Source of the DNA: Xanthomonas cannabis pv. cannabis
GTDB lineage: Bacteria; Pseudomonadota; Gammaproteobacteria; Xanthomonadales; Xanthomonadaceae
Reading direction: 5' to 3'
NCBI RefSeq assembly: GCF_000802365.1
Contig: NZ_JSZE01000038.1
Location: 1 to 32,791, forward strand
DNA: 32,791 nucleotides
Shown: piece after piece, positions 8,814 to 17,203 of the stretch
Position numbering within the stretch: position 1 is the first letter of the stretch
Layout: each line of letters begins with the position of its first letter
The notes under the pieces: generated by a model
Told to the model about the DNA's origin: nothing
The model's input: only the letters and a program-made list of their open reading frames with translations
Database searches by the model: none
Program-made: the position numbers and the translations under genes

Positions 8814-8828
8814 TGCGAATATTGCGAA
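8814..8828 (+). promoter_or_regulatory. Tandem TGCGAA operator overlapping the regulator start
   Basis: TTGCGAAT occurs twice in direct repeat, with core TGCGAA at 8814-8819 and 8823-8828, again with a nine-base period. The second copy reaches the A of the regulator's ATG, so binding here would block translation initiation or transcription of the regulator, suggesting autorepression. It is separated from the opposite-strand pair by 75 bp. Confidence 0.55.
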
Positions 8829-10213
8829 TGCCCCAGTCGCAGTCCCCGTTCCGCCACCAGCTCGGCCTGCGCCTGCAGCGGCTGCGTCAGCGCCACGGCC
8901 TGACCCAGGCCGAGCTGGCGCGCCGGCTTGGGCTGTCGCCGAGCTATCTCAACCAGATCGAGCGCAACCAGCGCCCGCTCACCCTGGCGATCCAGCAGCG
9001 GCTCAAGGCCACGCTGGGCGATCTGGACGGCCTGCTGGACCTGGACGACCCGGCCGCGCTGGTCGAACCGCTGGACGAATCGCTGCGCAGCCTGGGCCAT
9101 ACGTTGTCGCCGGCCGAGCTGCGTGCGCTTACCGGCAACCTGCCGCAGGTGGCGCAGGCGCTACTGGACCTGCATCGCGCCCATCAGCAGCTGCTCGAGC
9201 GCAATGCTGCGCTGGAGGTGCAGATCGGGGTGGAGCACGCCGCCCTGCCCTCGCTGTCGCCCGGCGAACAGGTGCGCGACTACTTCAACCGCGCGCACAA
9301 CTACCTGCCCGAACTGGATGAACATGCCGAGGCGCTGTATGCCGAACTGGGGCTGACCCCGGAAAACCTGCCGCTGCGGCTGCGCCAACGCCTGGCCGAT
9401 CGCCACGGCCTGCTCGTGCAGGAGGCCACCGACCTGCAGAGCGACAAGCGCGCCGTGGATGCGCAGGCGCGCGTGCTGTGGCTGCCGGCGCATCTGCGCC
9501 CAGGCCAGCAGGCTTTCCAGATGGCCGCGCAGCTGGCATTGCTGGAATGCGCACCGCTGCTGGACGCGCGCATTGCCGATGCCGGCTTCGCCGATGCCGA
9601 GCGCATCGCGCTTTCGCGCATCGGGTTGTCCAATTATTTCGCCGGCGCGCTGGTGATGCCGTACAGCCAGTTCCTGCACAGCGCACAGCGCTCGCGCTAC
9701 GACATCGAATGGCTGGCGGACCGCTTCGGGGTTGGCTTCGAAGCAGTGTGCCATCGGCTCAGCACCCTGCAGCGACGGGGGGCGGCAGGGCTGCCGATCT
9801 TCTTCATGCGGGTGGATCGGGCCGGCAACGTCTCCAAGCGCCACTCGGCCACCGACTTTCATTTCTCGCACGTCGGCGGCGCGTGCCCGCTATGGATCGT
9901 GTACGAGGCATTCAACCAGCCCGACCGCATCCTGACCCAGATCGCGCGCATGCCCGACGGACGCCGCTATTTCTGGCTGGCGCGGCAGGTCAGCAGCGGC
10001 GCGCCGGGCTACGGCCGCCCGCGCAAGACCTTCGCGCTGGCGATGGGCTGCGACCTGCGCCATGCCGACCAGTTGGTATATGCGCGCGGCTGGGATCTGG
10101 GCGCGGTGGACGATGCGGTGCCGATCGGCCCGGGATGCCTGACCTGCGAGCGCAGCGATTGCGTGCAGCGCGCCTTCCCTGCATTGCCCCGGCTCGCCGC
10201 CAACACACGTTAG
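8828..10213 (+). CDS. XRE-family regulator with IrrE-like and ScfR (DUF2083) domains
   Basis: Cytoplasmic transcription regulator of the RamB/PccR/MccR group, which senses short-chain acyl-CoA metabolites and controls propionyl- or methylmalonyl-linked pathways. 461 residues. A helix-turn-helix at ~12-66 includes LTQAELARRLGLSPSYLNQIE. A central IrrE/ImmA-like domain follows, in which the zinc-protease HExxH is replaced by FQMAAQLALLE, so it is a sensor fold rather than a protease. The C-terminal ScfR domain ends in a Cys cluster, C437-x2-C440-x4-C445, with ERSDCVQRAFP. The ATG at 8828 is preferred over an in-frame TTG at 8813 because the family starts close to the HTH; no clear ribosome site is visible. 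It is divergent from the valine operon, its likely target, with operator-like repeats between. Confidence 0.88.
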   Translation: MPQSQSPFRHQLGLRLQRLRQRHGLTQAELARRLGLSPSYLNQIERNQRPLTLAIQQRLKATLGDLDGLLDLDDPAALVEPLDESLRSLGHTLSPAELRALTGNLPQVAQALLDLHRAHQQLLERNAALEVQIGVEHAALPSLSPGEQVRDYFNRAHNYLPELDEHAEALYAELGLTPENLPLRLRQRLADRHGLLVQEATDLQSDKRAVDAQARVLWLPAHLRPGQQAFQMAAQLALLECAPLLDARIADAGFADAERIALSRIGLSNYFAGALVMPYSQFLHSAQRSRYDIEWLADRFGVGFEAVCHRLSTLQRRGAAGLPIFFMRVDRAGNVSKRHSATDFHFSHVGGACPLWIVYEAFNQPDRILTQIARMPDGRRYFWLARQVSSGAPGYGRPRKTFALAMGCDLRHADQLVYARGWDLGAVDDAVPIGPGCLTCERSDCVQRAFPALPRLAANTR

Positions 10214-10580
10214 CGGCGAGACCACGGTGCCGGGGCGGCACCCTGGGCAACTTCGGCTGGTGAAACAGGCACCCACCGCGGAAGTGTGACCAAGCAGGCG
10301 CTAGCGCTGCAGCGCAGCATTCCAAGCTGAGATAGCTACCGCAAAATGCTTCATTGGAATGGAATGACTCGCGCTTCTACCCTGAAGCGGACACATGCAG
10401 GACAAGGGGACGCCAGCGCGACATCGTTCGCCGCAGCGCCACGGCAACCAACGCTCCAGTAATACAGCACCGCACCACTCCGCCATGCCCGCTCGACCGC
10501 GCCAGACCCACGCCGGCGCCGGTGGGCCACGGCAGCCGCCACCATTCATTCGGTCACTTTGTCCTGGGAGGGATCAACCG
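10214..10580 (+). other. Leader region before the galactan locus, no gene
   Basis: 367 bases between the regulator and the TonB receptor. The receptor frame stays open upstream to 10395, but the peptide there is basic and low in complexity and lacks a ribosome site, so it is not counted as coding. The region contains two overlapping palindromes at 10298-10315. A good ribosome site (GGGAGG, 10566-10571) precedes the receptor start. Confidence 0.6.
10298..10315. promoter_or_regulatory. Overlapping palindromes, candidate operator
   Basis: GCGCTAGCGC (10298-10307) overlaps GCGCTGCAGCGC (10304-10315); both are perfect palindromes. They lie about 270 bases upstream of the TonB receptor and 85 bases after the regulator stop. 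They could be an operator for a LacI- or GntR-type sugar regulator, or part of a terminator-like fold of the preceding gene. No regulator for the sugar locus is present in the window. Confidence 0.3.
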
Positions 10581-13268
10581 ATGCCTGTTCACCACACCGG
10601 CCATTCGGCCAGCCGGCGCCTGCGCCGCACGCCGGTCCGCGACGTCCTCTGCACCACCATCGCCCTGGTTCTGGCCACCGCCTTCAGTGCGCAGGCCCAG
10701 GACACCGCGCCTGCTGCGCCGCCGGCCACCAGCAGCAGCGCCGCCAGCGGCCAGGCGCCGGTGACCCTGGACAACATCACCGTGATCGGCCAGCGCGCCA
10801 GCCTCAACCAGGCCGTGCAGACCAAGCAGATGTCCGATCACGTCATGGAAGTGATCTCGGCCGACAACATGGGCCAGATGCCCAATGTCACCGTGGCCGA
10901 AGCGCTGGTGCGCCTGCCCGGCGTCAACGGCACCCGCGACCGCGGCAACGAAAGCCTGGCTACCGTGCGCGGCCTGGGCCCGCGCATGACCATGGGCACC
11001 GTCAACGGCCGCGAGATCGCCTCCTCCGAACCCAACCGCGCGGTGCGCTGGGAAGTGTTTCCCACCGAGATCGTCTCCACCGTCAAGGTCTACAAGACCC
11101 AGTCGGCGGATCTGGTCGCCGGCGGCCTGGCCGCCACCGTGGACATCTCCACCATCAGTCCGCTCGACTACACCGGCCCCGGCTTCGTCGGCACCGCCGG
11201 CCCGGTGTTCTACGACCACGCCAAGGATGTGGACGGCTACAGCCCGTGGGGCAGCCGCCTCGGCGCCAGCTGGGTGCACAAGATCAACGACAACCTGGCG
11301 GTGGCACTGGGCGCCACCTATCAGAAGCAGAAAAACGCCAACTCCTCGATCGGCAGCTGGGGCTATACCGATGCCGCCACCTCGCGCGATGTGGATGGCG
11401 ACGGCACCGTGGACCCCACCCCCTTCGGCGCAGCCGACCAGCTCAAGCTGACCGAGCAGACCCGCACCGGTGCGATGGGCACCGTGCAGTGGCGCTCGGG
11501 CAACTTCGAACTCAAGTTCGACGGCCTGTATTCGCGCATCGAGATCGACGAAGACCAGTTGCAGAACTGGTTCAACGGCCTGGCCTTCAGCACCTTCTCG
11601 ACCGGCGCCAATCCGTACACCACGCCGGGCTCCTCCTACACCATCGTCGACGGCGACGTGGTGGCCGGCACCCTGGCCAATTCCAACCTGCAGGTCGACC
11701 ATGTGGTCAGCCACTACAACGAGGTCAAGACGCTGACCGCCGGCGGTTTGAACGCCAAGTGGAGCGGCGATGTGTGGACGCTGGGCAGCGACCTGTCGTT
11801 CTCGCAGGCCAAGCGCGACAACACCTGGCAGGCCGTGCGCTTCGGCAGCAACCCGGACACCGTTTCATTCGATTTCCGCCGCAGCGTCACCCCCACCATC
11901 AGCACCAGCTCGGACACGCCCGAGTGGGGCATCAACGGCCAGACCGAGCCGCAGGCGCTGCGCGACAAGATCGCCGCGCTGGCGCTCAACGCCAGCCGCG
12001 CGGTGGACGCAGGTCCGTTCAATTCGCTGGAGTTCGGTGCGCGCGCGGCACGACGCGAAAAACAGAACCGCCGCTTCATCGGCAACCAGTCCGGATTCGA
12101 TCAACCGATCGCGGCATACCAGGACCTGATCTATCCGGTCACCATGCCCGACTTGAACGTGCCCACGCTGACCGGCGGCAACATGGCCGAGATCGCGCGG
12201 GTGGGCTTTGGCGGTTTCGATCCGGGCACGCTCGACGAACAACTGCTCGACCATTGGAACGTCAAGGAAGATGTGCGCGAAGCCTTCGCCAAGGCGGTCT
12301 TCAGCTCGCAACTGTTCGGCACCGATGTCACCGGCAATGTCGGCGTGCGCCTGGTCAACACCAAGACCACCAGCGACGGGTTCGATTCGGTGGGCAGCAC
12401 CATCCAGCCCAGCACCGACAGCAAGGAATACACCGACGTCCTGCCCAGCGCCACGCTCAACTTCCTGATCGACGACCAGCGCATCCTGCGCTTTGCGGTG
12501 GCTAAGGTCATCGCGCGTCCGCCGCTGGACGAGCTGCGCACCGGCCGTCGCCTGGACGACCCCAGCGTCACCGTCGGCCAGCTCACCGGCAGCGGCGGCA
12601 ACCCGCAGCTGGACTCGTTCAAGGCCACCCAGGTCGACGTGTCCTACGAGTGGTACTTCCATAAGGAAGCCTTGGCGGCGTTGGCGGTGTATCGCAAGGA
12701 GGTGGATTCCAGCATCGGCTACCGCACCGACCGCGAAATCATCAACGGCCTGGATTACCTGGTCAGCGCGCCCTTCAATGGCGGCGGCGGGCATATCAAT
12801 GGCGTGGAACTCACCTTCCAGACGCCGTTCTATTTCATCCCCAATATGGAAAACTTCGGCGTCTATTCCAACTTCTCGCTGGTGGATTCCAACCTCAAGG
12901 AATTCTCGCCAGCAGACAACCCGCTGCCGCTGAGCGGGCTGGCGCGCAAGACCGGCACCTTCGATCTTTGGTACAGCAACGGCAGCTTCGAAGCGCGCGT
13001 GGGTTACAAGTACCACAGCCCCTACACCGTGGTGTACGGCTGGAATGCGGCGCGTCTTGCACGTCTGCAAAGCGAAGGCACGGTGGATCTGAGCTTGAAC
13101 TGGCAGTACAGCAAGCAGCTCAGCTTCCGCTTCCAGGCCGGCAATCTCACCAACGAACCGCTGCGCGCCTACACCGACAACAAGCCCAATCGCCTTGCCA
13201 ATCAGGACGATGGTGGCTACCAGGTGTTCGGCCGTCGGTATGCGCTGGAAGCCAGCTACAAGTTCTAA
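10581..13268 (+). CDS. TonB-dependent outer-membrane receptor, probable galacto-oligosaccharide importer
   Basis: Outer-membrane gated beta-barrel that imports a substrate using TonB energy. 895 residues. The signal peptide is at ~1-39 (basic start, then TTIALVLATAFSAQAQ). A TonB-box-like LDNITVIG follows a short Ala-rich linker, and then the plug domain contains ALVRLPGVNGTRDRGNES and VRGLGPRMTMGTVNGR. The C-terminal ~650 residues form the barrel, ending in EASYKF with the terminal Phe of outer-membrane proteins. The ATG at 10581 is supported by GGGAGG about ten bases upstream and by the signal peptide. It is immediately followed by galactanase and beta-galactosidase genes, so it probably takes up galactan fragments, as in xanthomonad carbohydrate utilisation loci with TonB transporters. 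Substrate is inferred, and iron uptake is unlikely in this context. Confidence 0.9.
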   Translation: MPVHHTGHSASRRLRRTPVRDVLCTTIALVLATAFSAQAQDTAPAAPPATSSSAASGQAPVTLDNITVIGQRASLNQAVQTKQMSDHVMEVISADNMGQMPNVTVAEALVRLPGVNGTRDRGNESLATVRGLGPRMTMGTVNGREIASSEPNRAVRWEVFPTEIVSTVKVYKTQSADLVAGGLAATVDISTISPLDYTGPGFVGTAGPVFYDHAKDVDGYSPWGSRLGASWVHKINDNLAVALGATYQKQKNANSSIGSWGYTDAATSRDVDGDGTVDPTPFGAADQLKLTEQTRTGAMGTVQWRSGNFELKFDGLYSRIEIDEDQLQNWFNGLAFSTFSTGANPYTTPGSSYTIVDGDVVAGTLANSNLQVDHVVSHYNEVKTLTAGGLNAKWSGDVWTLGSDLSFSQAKRDNTWQAVRFGSNPDTVSFDFRRSVTPTISTSSDTPEWGINGQTEPQALRDKIAALALNASRAVDAGPFNSLEFGARAARREKQNRRFIGNQSGFDQPIAAYQDLIYPVTMPDLNVPTLTGGNMAEIARVGFGGFDPGTLDEQLLDHWNVKEDVREAFAKAVFSSQLFGTDVTGNVGVRLVNTKTTSDGFDSVGSTIQPSTDSKEYTDVLPSATLNFLIDDQRILRFAVAKVIARPPLDELRTGRRLDDPSVTVGQLTGSGGNPQLDSFKATQVDVSYEWYFHKEALAALAVYRKEVDSSIGYRTDREIINGLDYLVSAPFNGGGGHINGVELTFQTPFYFIPNMENFGVYSNFSLVDSNLKEFSPADNPLPLSGLARKTGTFDLWYSNGSFEARVGYKYHSPYTVVYGWNAARLARLQSEGTVDLSLNWQYSKQLSFRFQAGNLTNEPLRAYTDNKPNRLANQDDGGYQVFGRRYALEASYKF

Positions 13269-13430
13269 GCGCAGCTGACACACCTGCTGCGTGACTGCTA
13301 CACAGGTGCGGTGGGGTGCGTGGAATCGGATCTGTTATCGACGCTTCGATTCCGCGCATCGGCCGCACGACAGCATGGCCGCGTGCGGCTTGCTGTCACC
13401 CGCTCCACGTCTCATCTGTCGAGGAATTGC

Positions 13431-14639
13431 ATGCGCTCCACACGCCGTCTCTGGACGCCCGCGCTACTGGCGCTGGCCATCTCCACCTTCGCACACGCCG
13501 CCCCGGCCCCCGCCACGCTGTATCTCGGCGCGGACCTGTCCTACGTCAACGAGATGGAGGAATGCGGCGTGCAGTACCGCGAGAACGGTGTGGTCAAGGA
13601 CCCGTTCGAACTCTTCCACGCGCACGGTGCCAACCTGGTGCGCGTGCGGCTGTGGAACGACGCACGCTGGACGCGCTACAGCGACCTGTCCGACGTCAAG
13701 AAAACCATTGCGCGTGCACGTGCGCAAGGCATGCAGGTGTTGCTGGACCTGCACTATTCCGACGATTGGGCCGATGGCGAAAAACAGTTGATTCCCAAGG
13801 CATGGGCCAGCATCACCGACACCGATGAACTGGCACGCACCCTCTACGGCTTCACCTACGACACGCTGAGCGCGCTCGACCGTGCCGGCTTGATGCCGGA
13901 GCTGGTGCAGGTGGGCAACGAAAGCAATTCCGACCTGATGGACAGCAAGCCGTGGGACAAGAAGCGCCCCATCGACTGGCAACGCAACGCCAAGCTGTTC
14001 AACGCCGGCATCAAGGCGGTACGCGACATCGGCGCACGCTCTACGATCAAGCCACGGGTGATGCTGCACATCGCGCAGCCGGAGAATGTGGAACCGTGGT
14101 TTGCCGACGCGACCAAGGCCGGTGTCACCGACTACGACCTGATCGGCATCAGCTATTACCGCAAATGGTCGACCCAATCGATGGCCGAGCTGGGCAAGAC
14201 CATCAAGCGCCTGCGCGGCCGCTTTGATGCCGACGTGGTGGTGGTGGAAACCGCCTATCCGTGGACGCTGGAGTCCGGCGACATCTCGCACAATCTGCTC
14301 GGCGAAGACTCGCTGATTCCCGGCTACCCGGCCACAGCGCAGGGCCAGTTCCGCTACATGGTCGATCTCACCCAACTGGTGATCGACACTGGCGGCGCCG
14401 GCGTGGTGTATTGGGAACCGGCATGGACCAGCAGCAGCTGCAAGACGCGTTGGGGTACCGGCTCGTCGTGGGAAAACGCCAGCTTCTTCGACTTCAAGCA
14501 TGGCAATGAACTGCTGCCGGCGATCGATTTCATGCGCCATCCGTATACCGGCGTGCCTGCGTCGCATAAGTCCGATGCAGCGAAGCCTGCTGCCGGCGCG
14601 CAAGGCAACGCTGCAGACAGCAAGAGGACGCAGCCATGA
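13431..14639 (+). CDS. GH53 arabinogalactan endo-beta-1,4-galactanase
   Basis: Cleaves beta-1,4-galactan side chains of pectin outside or in the periplasm. 402 residues. A Sec signal peptide at 1-23 (RRLWTPALLALAISTFAHAA) precedes a (beta/alpha)8 fold. LYLGADLSYVNEMEE is the GH53 opening motif, LVRVRLWND and VLLDLHYSDDWAD follow, the acid/base is Glu164 in LVQVGNES, and the nucleophile is Glu273 in VVVETAYPWT. Near the end, VVYWEPAW is also family-typical. Start ATG 13431 has GAGG seven bases upstream. Its TGA overlaps the next ATG (ATGA at 14636-14639), so it is translationally coupled to the beta-galactosidase. The product oligosaccharides are the presumed cargo of the upstream receptor. 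162 bases separate it from the receptor gene. Confidence 0.95.
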   Translation: MRSTRRLWTPALLALAISTFAHAAPAPATLYLGADLSYVNEMEECGVQYRENGVVKDPFELFHAHGANLVRVRLWNDARWTRYSDLSDVKKTIARARAQGMQVLLDLHYSDDWADGEKQLIPKAWASITDTDELARTLYGFTYDTLSALDRAGLMPELVQVGNESNSDLMDSKPWDKKRPIDWQRNAKLFNAGIKAVRDIGARSTIKPRVMLHIAQPENVEPWFADATKAGVTDYDLIGISYYRKWSTQSMAELGKTIKRLRGRFDADVVVVETAYPWTLESGDISHNLLGEDSLIPGYPATAQGQFRYMVDLTQLVIDTGGAGVVYWEPAWTSSSCKTRWGTGSSWENASFFDFKHGNELLPAIDFMRHPYTGVPASHKSDAAKPAAGAQGNAADSKRTQP

Positions 14640-17203
14640 GCGGCATCAATCGCCGCGAGTTACTGCGCGGCATGTTGGCAAGTGGCGTGAGTGCCGCACT
14701 CCCGGTCGGTGCGGCCGGTGCGTTGTTGCCCGGCATTGCTGGTGCAGCGCCAGTTGCAGGTAACACCGCCACGCCGCTCGCCGCGCTCGGCGATGCAGCC
14801 CTGGCACCACGCGAACGCCTGCTGTTCGACTTCGGTTGGCGCTTCCATCTCGGCCACGCCAGCGATGCGTCGCGCGACTTCGAGTTCGGCACCTTCCAGC
14901 GCACCTTTGCCAAGGCCGGCAAGGACACTGCGACCGCCGCGCAACTGGCTTTCGACGACAGCGGCTGGGAACTGCTGAATCTACCGCACGACTGGGCCGT
15001 CACCCTGCCCTTCCGCCAGGAACCGATCTCCGCCACCATCACCGAAGAAGACCCGGCCGCCGCACACGGCTACAAACCGCTGGGTACCAGCTTTCCGGAA
15101 AACAGCGTGGGCTGGTATCGCCGCACGCTGCAGATTCCCGCAAGCGATCTAGGCAAGCGCATCAGCCTGGTGTTCGACGGTGTGTTCCGCGACTGCATCG
15201 TGTTCTGCAACGGCCACATCGTCGGACGCAATGCCAGCGGCTATTGCGGCTTCGAAGTCGACCTCAGCGAAGTGCTCGACTACGGCAAACCCAACCTCAT
15301 CGCCGTGCGCGTGGACGCCACGCTGGGCGAAGGCTGGTTCTACGAAGGCGCCGGCATCTATCGCCATCTGTGGCTGCAAAAGACCGACCCGCTGCATCTG
15401 CCGCAGGACGGCGTGTTCGTGCGCAGCACCTTGCAAGGCAACACTGCCACGGCGCAGCTGTCCACCGAGGTGCGCAACGACGGCACCGCCCCGCGCCAGT
15501 GCACGGTGCAGGCGCGTGTTACCGCACCGGATGGACGCGTTGTCGCACAGGCAGCCAGCGCCGCGGTCACCGTTGCACCCGGCCAGGTGCACCTCGTCGA
15601 ACAGACCCTGCCGCTTGGCGAGGCCGCGCTATGGTCGATCGACAATCCGCAGCTCTACAGCCTCACCACCAGTGTGCATAGCGAGGGCAAGGCGACCGAT
15701 GCGGTGGCCACGCCGTTTGGCGTGCGCAGCATCGCCTTCGATGCGCAGCGCGGTTTCATGTTGAATGGCAGCCCGCTCAAGCTGCATGGCACCAACAACC
15801 ATCAGGATCACGCCGGCGTCGGCACCGCCATTCCGGATGCCTTGCACGAGTGGCGTCTGCGCCAGCTCAAGTCGATGGGCTGCAACGCCTACCGCAGCTC
15901 GCACAATCCGGCCACACCGGAACTGCTCGCGCTGTGCGACCGCCTGGGCATGTTCGTGATCGAAGAAACCCGCCGCATGTCCACCGACCCGGAGGCCATG
16001 GGCGAGCTGGAGACGATGGTGCGGCGCGGGCGCAATCATCCCAGCGTGATCCTGTGGTCGCTCGGCAACGAAGAACCGCAGCAGGTCACCGAGCGCGGCG
16101 CGCGCATCGTCAGCCGCATGCAGCAACGCGTGCGTCAGCTCGACCCCACCCGCCCCACCACCTTCGCCATGGACAAGGGCTTTGGCGATGGCGTCGGTCA
16201 AGTCGTCGATGTGGTCGGCTTCAATTACCGCACCAGCCAGATGGACGGCTTCCACGCGCAATATCCGCACATTCCGATCTACGGCAGCGAAACCGGCAGC
16301 ACGGTATCGGTACGCGGCAACTACCAGCGTGACGACACGCGCGGCTACACCCGCGCCTATGACACCGACCACCCCTGGTGGGCCAGCACCGCCGAAGCCT
16401 GGTGGAGCTACGTCGCGCAACGTCCGTATATCGCCGGCGGCTTCATCTGGACCGGCTTCGACTACCGAGGCGAACCCACGCCGTATAACCGCTGGCCGAA
16501 TGTCGGCTCGCAATTCGGCGTCATGGATAGCTGCGGTTTCCCCAAGGACAACTACTGGTACTACCGCGCGCAATGGACCAGCGAGCCGGTGCTGCATCTG
16601 TTCCCGCACTGGAACTGGGACGGCCTGCTGCAACCCGAGGACAAGGGCCGCGTCCAGGTCTGGTGCCACAGCAATCTCGAAGCAGTGGAACTGCTGGTCA
16701 ACGGCGTCAGCCAGGGCCTGCAGCAGGTGCCGGCCTACGGCCATGTCGAATGGCGCGTGGCCTACGCACCCGGCGTGATCGAAGCACGCGGCTATCGCGG
16801 CGGCAAGCTGGTGCTGATCGAACGCCGCGAGACCGTCGACAAGCCGGCAGCGATCCGCCTGAGTTGCGATCGCAACGCACTGCGCGCCGACGCCGAAGAT
16901 GTGGCGGTGGTCAAGGTAGAGATCGTCGATGCGCAAGGGCGCCTCGTTCCCACTGCCGACGCGCTGGTGCAGTTCGCCGTGCGCGGCGCCGGCAAGCTGA
17001 TCGGCGTCGGCAACGGCGACCCCAGCAGTCACGAGGACGACAAGGCGCCACAGCGCAAGGCATTCAATGGTTTGTGTGCGGCGCTGCTGCAGACCACGCG
17101 CAACAGCGGCAACATCGTGCTGCAGGCAAATGCGGCAGGCCTAACGCCGGCGACTTTGCGTCTAAACGCAGATCCCGCGACGCCACGCGCTTTCATCACC
17201 TGA
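14636..17203 (+). CDS. GH2 beta-galactosidase, Tat-exported
   Basis: Removes terminal beta-galactose from galacto-oligosaccharides, most likely in the periplasm. 855 residues. The N-terminus NRRELLRGMLASG plus an Ala/Gly-rich hydrophobic stretch to ~38 is a twin-arginine signal. The sugar-binding jelly-roll domain lies at ~60-250 and an immunoglobulin-like domain at ~255-365. The TIM barrel has GTNNHQDH, RSSHNPATPE, acid/base Glu479 in SLGNEEP and nucleophile Glu552 in IYGSETGS. C-terminal beta-sandwich domains start near 660. The ATG overlaps the galactanase stop and has GAGG eight bases upstream. Specificity is inferred from the partner genes; GH2 also includes glucuronidases and mannosidases. 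The coupled partner uses a Sec signal, so the two enzymes leave the cell by different routes. Confidence 0.92.
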   Translation: MSGINRRELLRGMLASGVSAALPVGAAGALLPGIAGAAPVAGNTATPLAALGDAALAPRERLLFDFGWRFHLGHASDASRDFEFGTFQRTFAKAGKDTATAAQLAFDDSGWELLNLPHDWAVTLPFRQEPISATITEEDPAAAHGYKPLGTSFPENSVGWYRRTLQIPASDLGKRISLVFDGVFRDCIVFCNGHIVGRNASGYCGFEVDLSEVLDYGKPNLIAVRVDATLGEGWFYEGAGIYRHLWLQKTDPLHLPQDGVFVRSTLQGNTATAQLSTEVRNDGTAPRQCTVQARVTAPDGRVVAQAASAAVTVAPGQVHLVEQTLPLGEAALWSIDNPQLYSLTTSVHSEGKATDAVATPFGVRSIAFDAQRGFMLNGSPLKLHGTNNHQDHAGVGTAIPDALHEWRLRQLKSMGCNAYRSSHNPATPELLALCDRLGMFVIEETRRMSTDPEAMGELETMVRRGRNHPSVILWSLGNEEPQQVTERGARIVSRMQQRVRQLDPTRPTTFAMDKGFGDGVGQVVDVVGFNYRTSQMDGFHAQYPHIPIYGSETGSTVSVRGNYQRDDTRGYTRAYDTDHPWWASTAEAWWSYVAQRPYIAGGFIWTGFDYRGEPTPYNRWPNVGSQFGVMDSCGFPKDNYWYYRAQWTSEPVLHLFPHWNWDGLLQPEDKGRVQVWCHSNLEAVELLVNGVSQGLQQVPAYGHVEWRVAYAPGVIEARGYRGGKLVLIERRETVDKPAAIRLSCDRNALRADAEDVAVVKVEIVDAQGRLVPTADALVQFAVRGAGKLIGVGNGDPSSHEDDKAPQRKAFNGLCAALLQTTRNSGNIVLQANAAGLTPATLRLNADPATPRAFIT

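Noticed and set aside
10395-10580. 62-codon upstream extension of the TonB receptor
   Set aside because: Basic, low-complexity peptide that would bury the signal sequence; the ATG at 10581 has a strong ribosome site.
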